DNA of 64,000 nt from Clostridiales bacterium (GTDB lineage Bacteria; Bacillota; Clostridia; Oscillospirales; Oscillospiraceae). The notes under the pieces are model-generated. The model worked only from the letters and a program-made list of their open reading frames with translations. It did no database searches and was not told the DNA's origin. A program made the position numbers and the translations under genes. How positions within the stretch are numbered: the stretch's first letter is position 1; the number at the start of each line of letters is the position of its first letter. The DNA lies in assembly GCA_029265405.1 (NCBI GenBank), contig JAJUJI010000003.1, positions 124,001 through 188,000 of the forward strand. The letters run 5' to 3'. Below, piece by piece: positions 48,637 through 58,000 of this stretch.

Positions 48637-50100
48637 TCAGCCGGCGGCGCCTTCCTCAGCGGCCGCTCCGGCCTCCGTTTCCCCTCCGGAATAGAAGAGG
48701 CCGGGCGTCTCGGCGGGCGCTTCGCTCTCCGCCCGGGCGGCTCCGTCCGAGGGGGCCTCGGGCGCCCCTTCGGACGCGCCCGGGGCGGTTTCCGGCGCGG
48801 GGCTTTCCTCCGGAGGCTCCCGCGCCTCCGCCGCTCCGCCGGCGGACTGCCCAGCCTCCGCTCCGGACTTCTTCAGCCCGGCTATATACTCGTCGTAGTC
48901 CAGGAAGGAGGAATAGCCTCCCGCTATTTCGCCGCCGGTGGCGTAGAGCTTTCCTTCGGCGTCCCTGGTTATTATATCCATATCCTCGGCCCTTACGGCC
49001 TCATAGTTCGGGTTGAGCTTCTCGTTGACCATTTTCACCCATTCGTCCACATAAATGGTGCCGTATGAAAAGCCCCTTATCGAATCGTAGTAGTTCGAGG
49101 GCAGCGTGTCGAAGCTTATGTCCTCCTCGGCAAGCTTCAAAAGCTCGCCGCCGTACCAGGCCAGGTTTTTCAGCGTCAGATCCGTCTTTACATAGCTCTT
49201 GAATATGCCTATATAATCGTCCAGCTTCGTGACCAGGTTTGAAAGCGAGAGGCATTGCCGCGCAACGGTCTTGAGAAAGGCGTGCTGTATGTTTATCCTC
49301 TCTATGTCGCCGTAGTTCGCCCCGTTGTTGTTCTGCCTCCAGCGCACCACCTTTACGGCTTCCGCGCCCGTGAGGTGCCGCCGGCCCTTGGGAAAGTGTA
49401 TGTGCAGGTTTTGGGTCGGGTCGTCGTAGTCCATATCGTAGGGTATGTCGAAATCCACGCCTCCCAGAGCGTCCACCAGCGCGGTGAAGGCCTTTATGTT
49501 CACCACCATGTAGCTGTCGATGTTGAAGCCGGCCATATCCGAAACGGCCTCCATCAGGGCGTCTATGCCTCCGCCCAGAGTGTAGACCGCGTTTATCTTT
49601 TTTGTGGAAACGTAGCCGTAATACACGTTGGCGCAGGTGTCCCTGGGTATGCTGACTATGTTCAGCTTATGGTTTTTCGAGTCCAGCCTTCCTATCATCA
49701 GGGTGTCGGTGTTGCCCTGCCCCTGGTCGAAGCCTGCAAGCAGAAAGGTATACATTCCCTCGCGCCTGCCCGAAGCGGGGCTCGGCGTCGCGCCGGAGGC
49801 GGGCCCTGCCGAGCCCGGAGCTGCGGAGGCCGCGGCGCCGGAAAAGCCTCCTTCCCCGGCGGAGGCGGTGGTCGAGGCCCTGGGCGGGGCGGGCTCCGGC
49901 GGCTTTAAAAAGGCCCTATGCAGGATAAGGCCGCAAAAAGCCAGCGCCATTACCGCGGAGGCGGCGGCCAGTGCCCTCCGCTTCCGCGCATCACGACCGC
50001 TCATGATTCCCGGCGAGCCTTCGGCAGGCTCGCTCCCTGCCCCGGCCCGGTTTACGCCTCCGGACGGCCTTTTCCCGCCCGGACCGCCGAAAAGCTTCAT
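48637..50100 (-). CDS. LytR-CpsA-Psr (LCP) family wall-polymer ligase, first of two
   Basis: LCP proteins transfer teichoic-acid or polysaccharide precursors onto peptidoglycan. 487 residues: cytoplasmic N-terminus, one membrane helix at about 42-62, an Ala/Pro-rich spacer and the LCP domain about 115-300 with FLLAGFDQGQGNTDTLMIG, LNIVSIPRDTCANV, LGGGIDALMEAVSDMAGFNIDSYMVV and VVRWRQNNNGANYGDIERINIQHAFL, where the Arg/Asp residues bind the lipid pyrophosphate. The tail is Glu/Pro/Ala-rich. Very similar in sequence to the gene upstream (50211-51917), so a duplication. Confidence 0.9.
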   Translation of the reverse strand: MKLFGGPGGKRPSGGVNRAGAGSEPAEGSPGIMSGRDARKRRALAAASAVMALAFCGLILHRAFLKPPEPAPPRASTTASAGEGGFSGAAASAAPGSAGPASGATPSPASGRREGMYTFLLAGFDQGQGNTDTLMIGRLDSKNHKLNIVSIPRDTCANVYYGYVSTKKINAVYTLGGGIDALMEAVSDMAGFNIDSYMVVNIKAFTALVDALGGVDFDIPYDMDYDDPTQNLHIHFPKGRRHLTGAEAVKVVRWRQNNNGANYGDIERINIQHAFLKTVARQCLSLSNLVTKLDDYIGIFKSYVKTDLTLKNLAWYGGELLKLAEEDISFDTLPSNYYDSIRGFSYGTIYVDEWVKMVNEKLNPNYEAVRAEDMDIITRDAEGKLYATGGEIAGGYSSFLDYDEYIAGLKKSGAEAGQSAGGAAEAREPPEESPAPETAPGASEGAPEAPSDGAARAESEAPAETPGLFYSGGETEAGAAAEEGAAG

Positions 50101-50210
50101 ACGGCATATCCTTTCCCGACGGGGCGCGGCGCCCCGTTATATAAGCTCCCTTATGTTACCTCCGCATAAGCCATATATGTGGGAATTTTGCCCCTCGCGG
50201 GGTTTTATTT

Positions 50211-51917
50211 TCACGCGCCGCCGGCCGCGCTTCCGTCCGGCGTCTGAGCCGGCGCCTCGGTCGGAACCGGCGCCTCGGTCGGGGCCGGCGTTTCCGTCGC
50301 CGCGGGCGTTTCCGTCTCGTCCGGCGTTTCCGTCGCCGCGGGCGTCTCCGTCTCGGCCGGCGTCTCCGTCGCGGCCGGCGTCTCCGTCGCGGCCGGCGTT
50401 TCCGTCGCGGCCGGCGTTTCCGTCTCGGCCGGCGTCTCCGTCGCGGGCGGCGTTTCCGTCTCGGCCGGCGTTTCCGTCGCGGGCGGGAGAGTCACGGCCG
50501 GGGTGTCGGCTCCTCCGGAGGACGAGCCCGAACCGTTCGATTTCCCGTAGCCGAGGCTGGCGATGTACTCGTCGTAGTCGAGGAAGGAATCGTAGCCGCC
50601 GGCTATCTCGCCGCCCGTGGCGTAAAGGTTGCCCTTGGCGTCCCTCGTTATGATGTCCATATCCGAGGCCGTTACTTCCTTTTCATAGGGATTGAGATAT
50701 TCGTTGACCATCTTGACCCAGTCGTCCACCAGTATGGTGCCGTAGGAAAAGCCCTTTATCGAGTCGTAATAGTTGGAGGGCACCTTGTCGAAGGTTATGT
50801 CCTCGGGCTTCAGCTTCAGCAGCTCCTTGCCGTACCAGGCCATGTTCCCGGTGGTGAGGTCGGTTTTGACATATTCCTTGAATATTTTGGCGTAGTCGTC
50901 CACCTTAGTAACAAGGTTGGACAGGGACAGGCACTGCTTGGCCACCGTCATGAGGAAGCTCTGCTGGGTCTTTATCCTCTCTATGTCGCCGTAATTTGTT
51001 CCGTCGTTGTTCTGCCTCCAGCGCACCACCTTTACGGCGTCGGCCCCGGAAAGCTGCTGGTAGCCGGAATTGAAGTGTATGTGCAAATTCTGCCTCGGGT
51101 CGTCGTAATCCATATAATGGGGTATGTTGAAATACACGCCGCCCAGGGTGTCCACTATGGCGGTGAAGGCCTCTATGTCCACCATCACGTAGTTGTCTAT
51201 GGGAAAGCCGGTCATGTCGGCAAGGGCGGCCATCAGGGCGTCTATGCCGCCGCCCAGGGCGTAGACCGCGTTTATCTTCTTGACGCTGTATTCGACGTTT
51301 GCGCAGGTGTCCCTGGGTATGCTTATTATGTTAAGCTTATGGTTTACGGAGTCGAAGCGGCCCAGCATTATCGTGTCGGTATTCGCCTGGAGCTGGTCCA
51401 GTCCCAGCAAAAGGAAGGTATATACGCCCTCCTTCCTGCCTCCGTACTTTTTCACCGAAGCGCCGTCCCCGCCGGCAAGCGGGTTGCCCGACGAGTCGGT
51501 AAGCGAGGGCGCATTCGCACCGCCGGAGCCCGATATGTCCGGCGGCCTGACCAGCGCCTTGTACAGCAGAAAGACGCCGGCTACGGCCGTCAGCGCGACG
51601 GCCAGCACGGCTATCCTTTTTCTTTTTTTGTATTTCTGATAGTTCTCTATAAGGGAGTCTATCTCTTCCTGCTCTTCCCTGGTCCTGACCTTGTCCTCCG
51701 CGCCGCCCTCCGGCCCCGCAGCCCGGGCGCCCCTCTTAGTTTTATTCTTCGCCGAAGCGCCCATATCGCTATCCTTTTCCGCGGCGCCGGCCCCGGGCCG
51801 GCCGCCCGGCTCCTCCGCCGCCGCAAGCTCTGACAGATCCGTCAGCTTTATGGTGTCCGACAGGTCGATTTCTCGGTTTGCCGGCCTCTTTTTTCCAGTT
51901 CCGCCGTAGAGTTTCAT
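50211..51917 (-). CDS. LytR-CpsA-Psr (LCP) family wall-polymer ligase, second, with TETP repeat tail
   Basis: 568 residues with a longer cytoplasmic N-terminus (about 1-100, acidic and basic blocks), one membrane helix near 104-124 and an LCP domain (about 170-360) almost parallel to its neighbour: LLLGLDQLQANTDTIMLG, LNIISIPRDTCANV, LGGGIDALMAALADMTGFPID, VVRWRQNNDGTNYGDIERI. The C-terminal 100 residues are a Pro/Glu/Thr repeat of 6-residue units that would span the wall. The two genes are separated by 110 bases holding GC hairpins. Confidence 0.9.
   Translation of the reverse strand: MKLYGGTGKKRPANREIDLSDTIKLTDLSELAAAEEPGGRPGAGAAEKDSDMGASAKNKTKRGARAAGPEGGAEDKVRTREEQEEIDSLIENYQKYKKRKRIAVLAVALTAVAGVFLLYKALVRPPDISGSGGANAPSLTDSSGNPLAGGDGASVKKYGGRKEGVYTFLLLGLDQLQANTDTIMLGRFDSVNHKLNIISIPRDTCANVEYSVKKINAVYALGGGIDALMAALADMTGFPIDNYVMVDIEAFTAIVDTLGGVYFNIPHYMDYDDPRQNLHIHFNSGYQQLSGADAVKVVRWRQNNDGTNYGDIERIKTQQSFLMTVAKQCLSLSNLVTKVDDYAKIFKEYVKTDLTTGNMAWYGKELLKLKPEDITFDKVPSNYYDSIKGFSYGTILVDDWVKMVNEYLNPYEKEVTASDMDIITRDAKGNLYATGGEIAGGYDSFLDYDEYIASLGYGKSNGSGSSSGGADTPAVTLPPATETPAETETPPATETPAETETPAATETPAATETPAATETPAETETPAATETPDETETPAATETPAPTEAPVPTEAPAQTPDGSAAGGA
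50290..50487. repeat. 18-bp tandem repeat (11 units) coding the TETP tail of an LCP protein
   Basis: Eleven 18-base units of the form GTYTCCGTCBCSNCSGGC lie in register. Reading on the minus strand each gives a six-residue unit of Thr, Glu, Thr, Pro, Ala and Ala/Glu. Differences between units are mainly at single positions, so length variation between strains by unequal recombination is likely and remains in frame. Confidence 0.9.
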
Positions 51918-51950
51918 TTCTTCTATGTATGTTCCTTTCCTCGCGAGGCT

Positions 51951-53153
51951 TCAGTCTGAGACGTTGCTTCGGCCGGCGCCGGCGTTTCGCTCTTCAAGCA
52001 GAAAGGCCAGCGCTTCCTCGGACAGGCGGTGCGGCTTTCCGCCGCGCCTTCTTATATTCTCAAGGCACCCCTTAAGGCTGCGGATCATCGCCCCGTCCAA
52101 ATCCTCGAAGGCAAGCTTTCTGAGCTCGCCCACTCCGTCGAAGCTTCTGGCCGGCTCTATGGTGTCGGCCAGGTAGATTATCTTTTCCAGCAGGCTCATG
52201 CCCGCCCTGCCGGTCGTGTGCCACCTTATGGCCTCGCGTTCGGCCTCCGATATGCCGAAGAGCCTGTAGGCCAGGGCGGCGCCCGTTTCGGCGTGCAGCA
52301 GGCTCTCGAAGGCAGGGTCGAAATTCTCAATTGTTATATCATATTTGGCGCACAATAGCAACTGTTCGCTTGCGCCGAGCTTCTTTGTCAGGTCATGGAG
52401 TATGGCGGCCGACTCGGCCTCCCTGACGTCGGCGCCCCAGCGCGCGGCAAGCCTTGCCGCCGTTTCGCGGCAGCCGGCTACATGCGCGAGCCGCCCTTCT
52501 CCTATCCAGGGCCTGACAAGCTCCCAGAGCGCGTCCGGCTCTGGCAGCGCGCCGTAGAGCCTATGCTCGAGTATATAGGCGTACACCGCCTTGTCCAGAT
52601 ACGCGCCCCCTTCGCCGCGCTTGAGCCGCGCCCTCAGCTCCGTGGAGGATATGGGCACCGGCTCGGCGTCGATATACCGGGCCCTTATCCCGAAGCGCCG
52701 CAGGTAGTCCCCGGCGAGCCTCTCAAGCTCCCCCGCGTCCTCCCCGCCGCGCGAAAATACGGCGAAATTCAAATTCTCCGCCAGCCAGCCGCTCCTGCGC
52801 CACTGGGGAAGGGATTTGAACATGTCGCCGCCGCATATAAGCCAGAGCTCCGCGCCGGGATAGGCGGCCATAAGCTCGGCCGCGGTGTCCGCCGTGTAGC
52901 TTATGCCGCCGCGCCTTATCTCAAGGTCGGAAACCAGCGCGCTTGCCTCTGCGATGCCTCGGGCGGCCAGCCTCGTCATTTCAAGCCTGTGCTCGGTTCC
53001 GGCCGTGTCCGGCGGCAGCTCCTTGTGGGGCGGCCGCGCGGTGGGTATGAACAGGAGCAGGTCGAGGCCCAGCCTGCGCGCGGCCAGAGCCGCCGCGGCC
53101 GTGTGGCCCCTGTGGGGCGGGTCGAAGGTGCCGCCAAGAAAGCCTATTTTCAT
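51951..53153 (-). CDS. nadD: Fused nicotinate-nucleotide adenylyltransferase (NadD) - YqeK HD hydrolase
   Basis: A 400-residue fusion. Residues 1-~198 are NadD, which makes deamido-NAD: GGTFDPPHRGH at 7-17 and ISSTELR at 168-174 (the phosphate loop and the ISSTxxR motif) are intact. Residues ~205-385 are YqeK-type HD domain: H224, ILHDLTKK with H253-D254, H287, H312 in the segment IRWHTTGRAGMS, and D330 in IYLADTIEP, all of the expected metal ligands; YqeK hydrolyses Ap4A. The genes are neighbours in most Firmicutes and here share one frame without a stop. Both halves look active. Confidence 0.93.
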   Translation of the reverse strand: MKIGFLGGTFDPPHRGHTAAAALAARRLGLDLLLFIPTARPPHKELPPDTAGTEHRLEMTRLAARGIAEASALVSDLEIRRGGISYTADTAAELMAAYPGAELWLICGGDMFKSLPQWRRSGWLAENLNFAVFSRGGEDAGELERLAGDYLRRFGIRARYIDAEPVPISSTELRARLKRGEGGAYLDKAVYAYILEHRLYGALPEPDALWELVRPWIGEGRLAHVAGCRETAARLAARWGADVREAESAAILHDLTKKLGASEQLLLCAKYDITIENFDPAFESLLHAETGAALAYRLFGISEAEREAIRWHTTGRAGMSLLEKIIYLADTIEPARSFDGVGELRKLAFEDLDGAMIRSLKGCLENIRRRGGKPHRLSEEALAFLLEERNAGAGRSNVSD

Positions 53154-53156
53154 TTT

Positions 53157-53462
53157 CTATTCGTCCGGGTCAATTTTATGAGCCTCCGGGTCCGGGTTCC
53201 GCCTGTAGAGCACGAACCGGCTCCCTATCGCCTGCACGCCCTCGGCCCCGGTCCTTTCCGCAAGCTCCCGGCAGGCCTCCTTTGCCGAAAGCCGGGAGTT
53301 TTCCAGCACCCTGCACTTTATAAGCTCCCTGGCCCGAAGCGCCTCGTCCGCCTGCGCCGCCACGTTTTCCGTTATGCCGCCCTTGCCTATAAGCACTATC
53401 GTCTCAAGGCCGTTTGCCAGGCTTCTCAGCCTGGCCCTCTGTTTTCCCGTAAGCATGCTCAT
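53157..53462 (-). CDS. yhbY: YhbY-type CRM-domain RNA-binding protein
   Basis: A 101-residue ribosome-assembly factor: LTGKQRARLRSLANGLETIVLIGKGGITENVAAQADEALRARELIK contains the G-x-x-G loop GKGG of CRM domains. The ATG overlaps the rdgB stop as ATGA; an ATG two codons later is possible. Neighbour of nadD as usual. A short gap of three bases separates it from the nadD-yqeK start. Confidence 0.93.
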   Translation of the reverse strand: MSMLTGKQRARLRSLANGLETIVLIGKGGITENVAAQADEALRARELIKCRVLENSRLSAKEACRELAERTGAEGVQAIGSRFVLYRRNPDPEAHKIDPDE

Positions 53463-54055
53463 TCCCCGTTTTTCAAATATTCGGAAAGCTTCCGCTTCAT
53501 TTCCGCCAGCGCCCTGGCCCTGTGGGATATTTTGTTTTTTTCCGCCGCGTCCAGCTCCGCCATCATTCTCCCGTCGGGCAGCATGAAAATGGGGTCGTAG
53601 CCGAAGCCGCCAGCGCCCCTCGGCTCATGGGCGATGAAGCCGCGGCATTCCCCCATGGCGGTGAGCGCGTTCCCGCCCGGAAAGGCGGCCGCTATGCAGC
53701 AGACGTATTTGGCCGCCCGGTTGCTTAGGCCCTCCATCTCCCTGAGCAGCAGGAGGTATCTTGCCGTGTCGTCCGCCGCCGCGGCCCCGCCGTAGCGGGC
53801 GCTGTAGATACCGGGCGCACCGCCCAGCGCCTCGACCGCCAGTCCCGAATCGTCCGATATGGCCGGCAGGCCGGAGGCCTCCATGACGGCCCGCGCCTTG
53901 AGAAGGGCGTTTTCCTCGAAGGTTGAGCCGGTTTCCTCCACCTCTACGTCCACTCCCGCCTCGGCCTGGGACAGCACGCCTATGCCCAGCCCGGACAATA
54001 TGTCCCTCATTTCCTCCAGCTTCTTCCGGTTCCTGCCCGCCAAAACGAAGGTCAT
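53459..54055 (-). CDS. rdgB: XTP/dITP diphosphatase (RdgB/HAM1)
   Basis: House-cleaning enzyme that hydrolyses non-canonical purine triphosphates. 198 residues: FVLAGRNRKKLEEM, ETGSTFEENALLKARAVME, SDDSGLAVEALGGAPGIYSARYGG and GFGYDPIFMLPDGRMMAELDAAEKNKISHRARAL, the complete family signature. Confidence 0.96.
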   Translation of the reverse strand: MTFVLAGRNRKKLEEMRDILSGLGIGVLSQAEAGVDVEVEETGSTFEENALLKARAVMEASGLPAISDDSGLAVEALGGAPGIYSARYGGAAAADDTARYLLLLREMEGLSNRAAKYVCCIAAAFPGGNALTAMGECRGFIAHEPRGAGGFGYDPIFMLPDGRMMAELDAAEKNKISHRARALAEMKRKLSEYLKNGE

Positions 54056-54076
54056 GCCTTTTTCTCCTTTCCGCCC

Positions 54077-54985
54077 TTATTCCAGCAGCGCCCTGACGAA
54101 GGAATCCGCCTCGAAGGGCAGCAGGTCGTCTATCTTTTCCCCGACCCCCACGAGCTTCACCGGCACCTTCAGCTCCCTGGCCACGGCAAAGACTATGCCG
54201 CCCTTTGCCGTGCCGTCCAGCTTGGTCAGCGCAAGGCCCGTCAGCGGGGCCGAGCCGGCAAACTGCCTGGCCTGTATCAGCCCGTTCTGGCCGGTCGCGG
54301 CGTCTATCACCAGCAGGTTTTCGCGCGCAGCGCCCGGCAGCTCCCTGTCTATGATGCGGCTTATCTTGCCCAGCTCGTTCATCAGGTTGGTCTTGTTGTG
54401 CAGGCGCCCGGCCGTGTCCACTATGATTATGTCCGCGCCCCTGGCCTTGGCGGCCGCTATGCCGTCGTAGACGACGGCGCCGGGGTCCGAGCCCTCGGCG
54501 TGCCTGACGAGGTCCGCCCCGGCCCTGTCGGCCCAGACGGAGAGCTGCTCGGCTGCGGCGGCCCTGAAGGTGTCCCCCGCGCAAAGCAGCACCTTTTTCC
54601 CCTCGCTGACATATCTTGCCGCCAGCTTGCCTATGGTGGTGGTCTTGCCCACGCCGTTTACGCCTATTACCAGTATGACCGAGGGCCTGGTGTCCGTTTT
54701 GAGCGAGCAGTCCCCGAGGTCCAGTATCTCCGCCAGTATGCCCTCAAGCGCCCTTTTGATCTCCTCCGGGCCCCGCAAGCCCTCCTTCCTTGCCGTCTGG
54801 CGCAGCTTTTCCACCGTTTCGGCGGCCAGCTCGGCGCCAAGGTCGGCAAGTATGAGGGTCTCCTCCAGCTCCTCGTAGAAGGACTCGTTGGCCCCGGTGA
54901 AGCTGCCGAACAGCCCCATAAGCTGGGAGGCTATACCGCTGCGGGTCTTTGCCAGCCCGTTTTTTATTTTATCGAAAAATCCCAT
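54077..54985 (-). CDS. ftsY: Signal recognition particle receptor FtsY
   Basis: SRP receptor GTPase guiding nascent membrane proteins. 302 residues, the short form with no acidic A-domain: N domain 1-~95, then G domain with GVNGVGKTT at 108-116, DTFRAAAAEQL, DTAGRLHNKTNLMNEL and TKLDGTAKGG. The membrane helix at the N-terminus (GFFDKIKNGLAKTRSGI) is amphipathic, as in FtsY of Firmicutes. Follows smc with a 29-base gap, the standard smc-ftsY order. Confidence 0.97.
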   Translation of the reverse strand: MGFFDKIKNGLAKTRSGIASQLMGLFGSFTGANESFYEELEETLILADLGAELAAETVEKLRQTARKEGLRGPEEIKRALEGILAEILDLGDCSLKTDTRPSVILVIGVNGVGKTTTIGKLAARYVSEGKKVLLCAGDTFRAAAAEQLSVWADRAGADLVRHAEGSDPGAVVYDGIAAAKARGADIIIVDTAGRLHNKTNLMNELGKISRIIDRELPGAARENLLVIDAATGQNGLIQARQFAGSAPLTGLALTKLDGTAKGGIVFAVARELKVPVKLVGVGEKIDDLLPFEADSFVRALLE

Positions 54986-55014
54986 GCTTTAATCCCCATG
55001 CGGAGCTTCCTCCG

Positions 55015-58000
55015 CTATTTTTCAATATATTTGCCGGGCTCCACGCTGAGCACCTTCGATATGCCCTTCTGCATGGTAACGCCGTAGAGCTCGTCGGCCT
55101 CCTCCATGGTGCCCCTGCGGTGGGTTATGACAAGAAACTGCGTGCTTTCCGACATTTTTCTGATGTATTCGGCAAAGCGGGCGACGTTTACCTCGTCCAG
55201 CGCGGCCTCTATCTCGTCCAGCACGCAAAAGGGCGTGGGCCGGACCTTCAGTATGGCAAAATACAGCGCTATGGCCACGAAGGCCCTCTCCCCGCCGGAC
55301 AGCAGCGACAGGCTCCTTGCGGTTTTGCCCGGCGGCTGTATTTTTATCTCTATGCCGCAGTTGAGTATGTCCTTTTCGTCCTCAAGGATAAGCTCGGCCC
55401 TGCCTCCGCCGAAAAGCTCCGCAAAGGTTTCGGAAAACTTTTCCGCTATGGCCCTGAACTCGGCGGCAAAGAGCTTCTCCATCTCCGCCGTTATGCCGTT
55501 TACGAGGGCCTGCAGCTCCTTCTTGGCCTTTTCTATGTCGTCCCGCTGCTCGGTGAGGAAGGCGTACCTCTCGCTGACGCGCTCGTATTCCTCTATGGCG
55601 CCGAGGTTCGGGCTGCCGAGGGCCGCCAGCTCCCTGCGCAGCTCGGCCACTCGCCGGGCGGCCTTCGGCACGCTTTCCAGCTCCAGCCGCAGCTTCTGGG
55701 CCGACGAGCGGTTAAGCTCGTAGCTGTCCCAGAGCTTGTCCACAAGCTGCTTTTCCTCGGCCTCGCAGGCCAGCTTCCTCTGGTTTATCTCGGCATAGCG
55801 CCTTTCAAGCTCTATAATAAGCCTGCTTTTCTCCTGGGCCTCCTTTTCCGCCCTGGTCTTGCCGGCCTCGCAGGCCAGCTTTTCCTCCGTCAGCGCGGCC
55901 AGGCGCCCTCTCGCCGCCTCGGCCCGGCGCCTAAGCGCCTCGGCCTCCGCCCGCTTTTCCGAGGCCGAGGCCTCAAGCGCCCCGATTGAAGCCTCAAGCT
56001 CTTTTATCTCAAGAAGCTTGCCCTCCGTCTCGCCGCCGAAGCCCCGGAGCAGCCCCTCAAGCTCCTTTATGCCCCTTGAAAGCTCCGAGGCCTCGGCCCG
56101 GAGCGAGGCCTCGGAGGCTCCGGCGGAGCCGAGCCCGTCCCTAAGGCGCGCCAAACGCTCCTCCGTTTCGCGCCTTGGGCCGATGAGCCGCTCCGCTTCC
56201 CTCCTGAGGCCGGCGGCGGCGCGCCTGCGCCGTCCGGCCTCGGCCTCGGCCTCGGCGAGCGCGGCCTCGCTTTCGGCAAGGCCCGCCTCCGCCTCCGCGC
56301 GGGCCCTCTCCGCCGCCTCGAGGCTCTCCTTCACCGAGTCGCGCAGCAGCTTTCTCTGCCCGGCCTCCGCCCTTAGCCTTATAAGCTCGTCCTGAAGGCT
56401 CCTCAGCTCGGCCTCCGCCGCCTCGCCCTCGAATTCGGCCGCCGCCAGCTCCCTTTCCGCCTCGGCCAGCGCCCGGCCGGCCTCCGCCGCCCGGGCCGAC
56501 AGGCCCTTGAGCTCCGCCCGCAGCCGCTCCAGCTCGCCGGCTCTCGACAGTATGCCGGCGTTTCTGGCGGAGCTTCCGCCGGTCATCGAGCCTCCGGCGT
56601 TTATTATCTGCCCGTCCAGCGTGACTATCCTGAAGCGGGCGGAGTATTTTCTCGAAAGGCGTATGGCGCTGTCCAGATCCTCGGCCACAACCGTCCTGCC
56701 CAGGAGGTTGGAAACCACGCTCTTGTACCTGTCCTCGCAGGAAACCAGCTCCGAGGCCAGGCCCTCCGCGCCCTCCTCGCCGGCAAGGCCCCTCTCGTTA
56801 AGCTCGTTCGGCTTTATCACGGACAGCGGCAGGAAGGTCGCCCGCCCGGCGTTCCTTCTCTTGAGATGCTCGATGGCGGCCTTGGCGTCCTCCTCCCTGT
56901 CCACGACTATGCTTTGCAGGGAGGCGCCCAGCGCCGTTTCGACGGCCAGCGCGTATTTCGGGACGGTTTTTATAAGGTCGGCCACGGCGCCGTGTATGCC
57001 GCGCAGCGAGCCGCGCTTTTTTTCTCCAAGTATCTCCCTGACCGCCCCGGAAAAGCCCTCCAGCTCCCTTTGCATGCCCTCCAGCACGCTTATCCTGTAG
57101 GAGACCCCGCCTTCCCGCTCCTTGAGCTCCTTCAGGCTCCGCTCCGCCTCGCCGAGCCTTTTTCGCCTCGCCTCGGCCCTGAGCCTGAAGCCCCCGAGCG
57201 AGTTTTCGGCGCCGCGGACGGCCTCCTCAAGCTCCGCTATGCTCGCGGAAAGCCGGTCAAGACTCTCCTCCTCCTCACGGAGCCGCCCGGCTAGCCGCCG
57301 CCTTTCTGCCTCGGCCGCCTCGTCCCTCTGCTTCCGGCTTCTGCCGGAGTCCCTGATGGCGCTTATCCTGGCCTCGGCCGCGGCGGCAAGGCTCTCCTCG
57401 CCGGCCGCCTCGCTGAGCAGCGCCTCCAGCTTCAGCTTAAGCCCCTCGGCTTCGGCCTCGGCAGCGGCGGCGGCCTCCGCGAGCCGCGCCTTCTCCGCGG
57501 CCAGCTTCTCAAGCTCGCCTTCCGTCGCGGCAAGCCGCGCGGCGCGCGCCGCTATCCTTTCGCGCAGCTCCCCGTCCCGGCTTTCACGCTCGGCAAGCTC
57601 GCGCCTGAGGCTCTCAACGCGCAGGGCCGCGTTTTTCGCGTCGTTGACGCGCAGGGCGGCCTCGCCCTCCAGGCGTGCGGCCTCGCCCTCCAGGCCGGAA
57701 GCCTCGCCGCGCAGCTCGTCGGCCCGCAGGTCCAGCTCCCTCATTTTCGCGCCGGAGTCCTCGGAGGCCGCGTACAGCCCCTCGAGGGCCTTTTTCTCCT
57801 CCTCCAGCCTTTCGGCGGCCTCGCCGCACTCGCCGCCGATAAGGCGAAGCCTCTCCTTTATCCTGTCGAGGCTGTCCATCCACAGCGATATCTCGAGGCC
57901 GCGCAGCTCGTCGCGCAAAAGCAGGTACCTTTTGGCCGTTTCGGCCTGCTTTTTAAGGGGCGCGACCTGATGCTCCAGCTCGGCTATCTTGTCGTTCACG

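Noticed and set aside
50290-50487. CRISPR array
   Set aside because: 18-base contiguous units inside an LCP gene, all in frame, no spacers and no cas genes.
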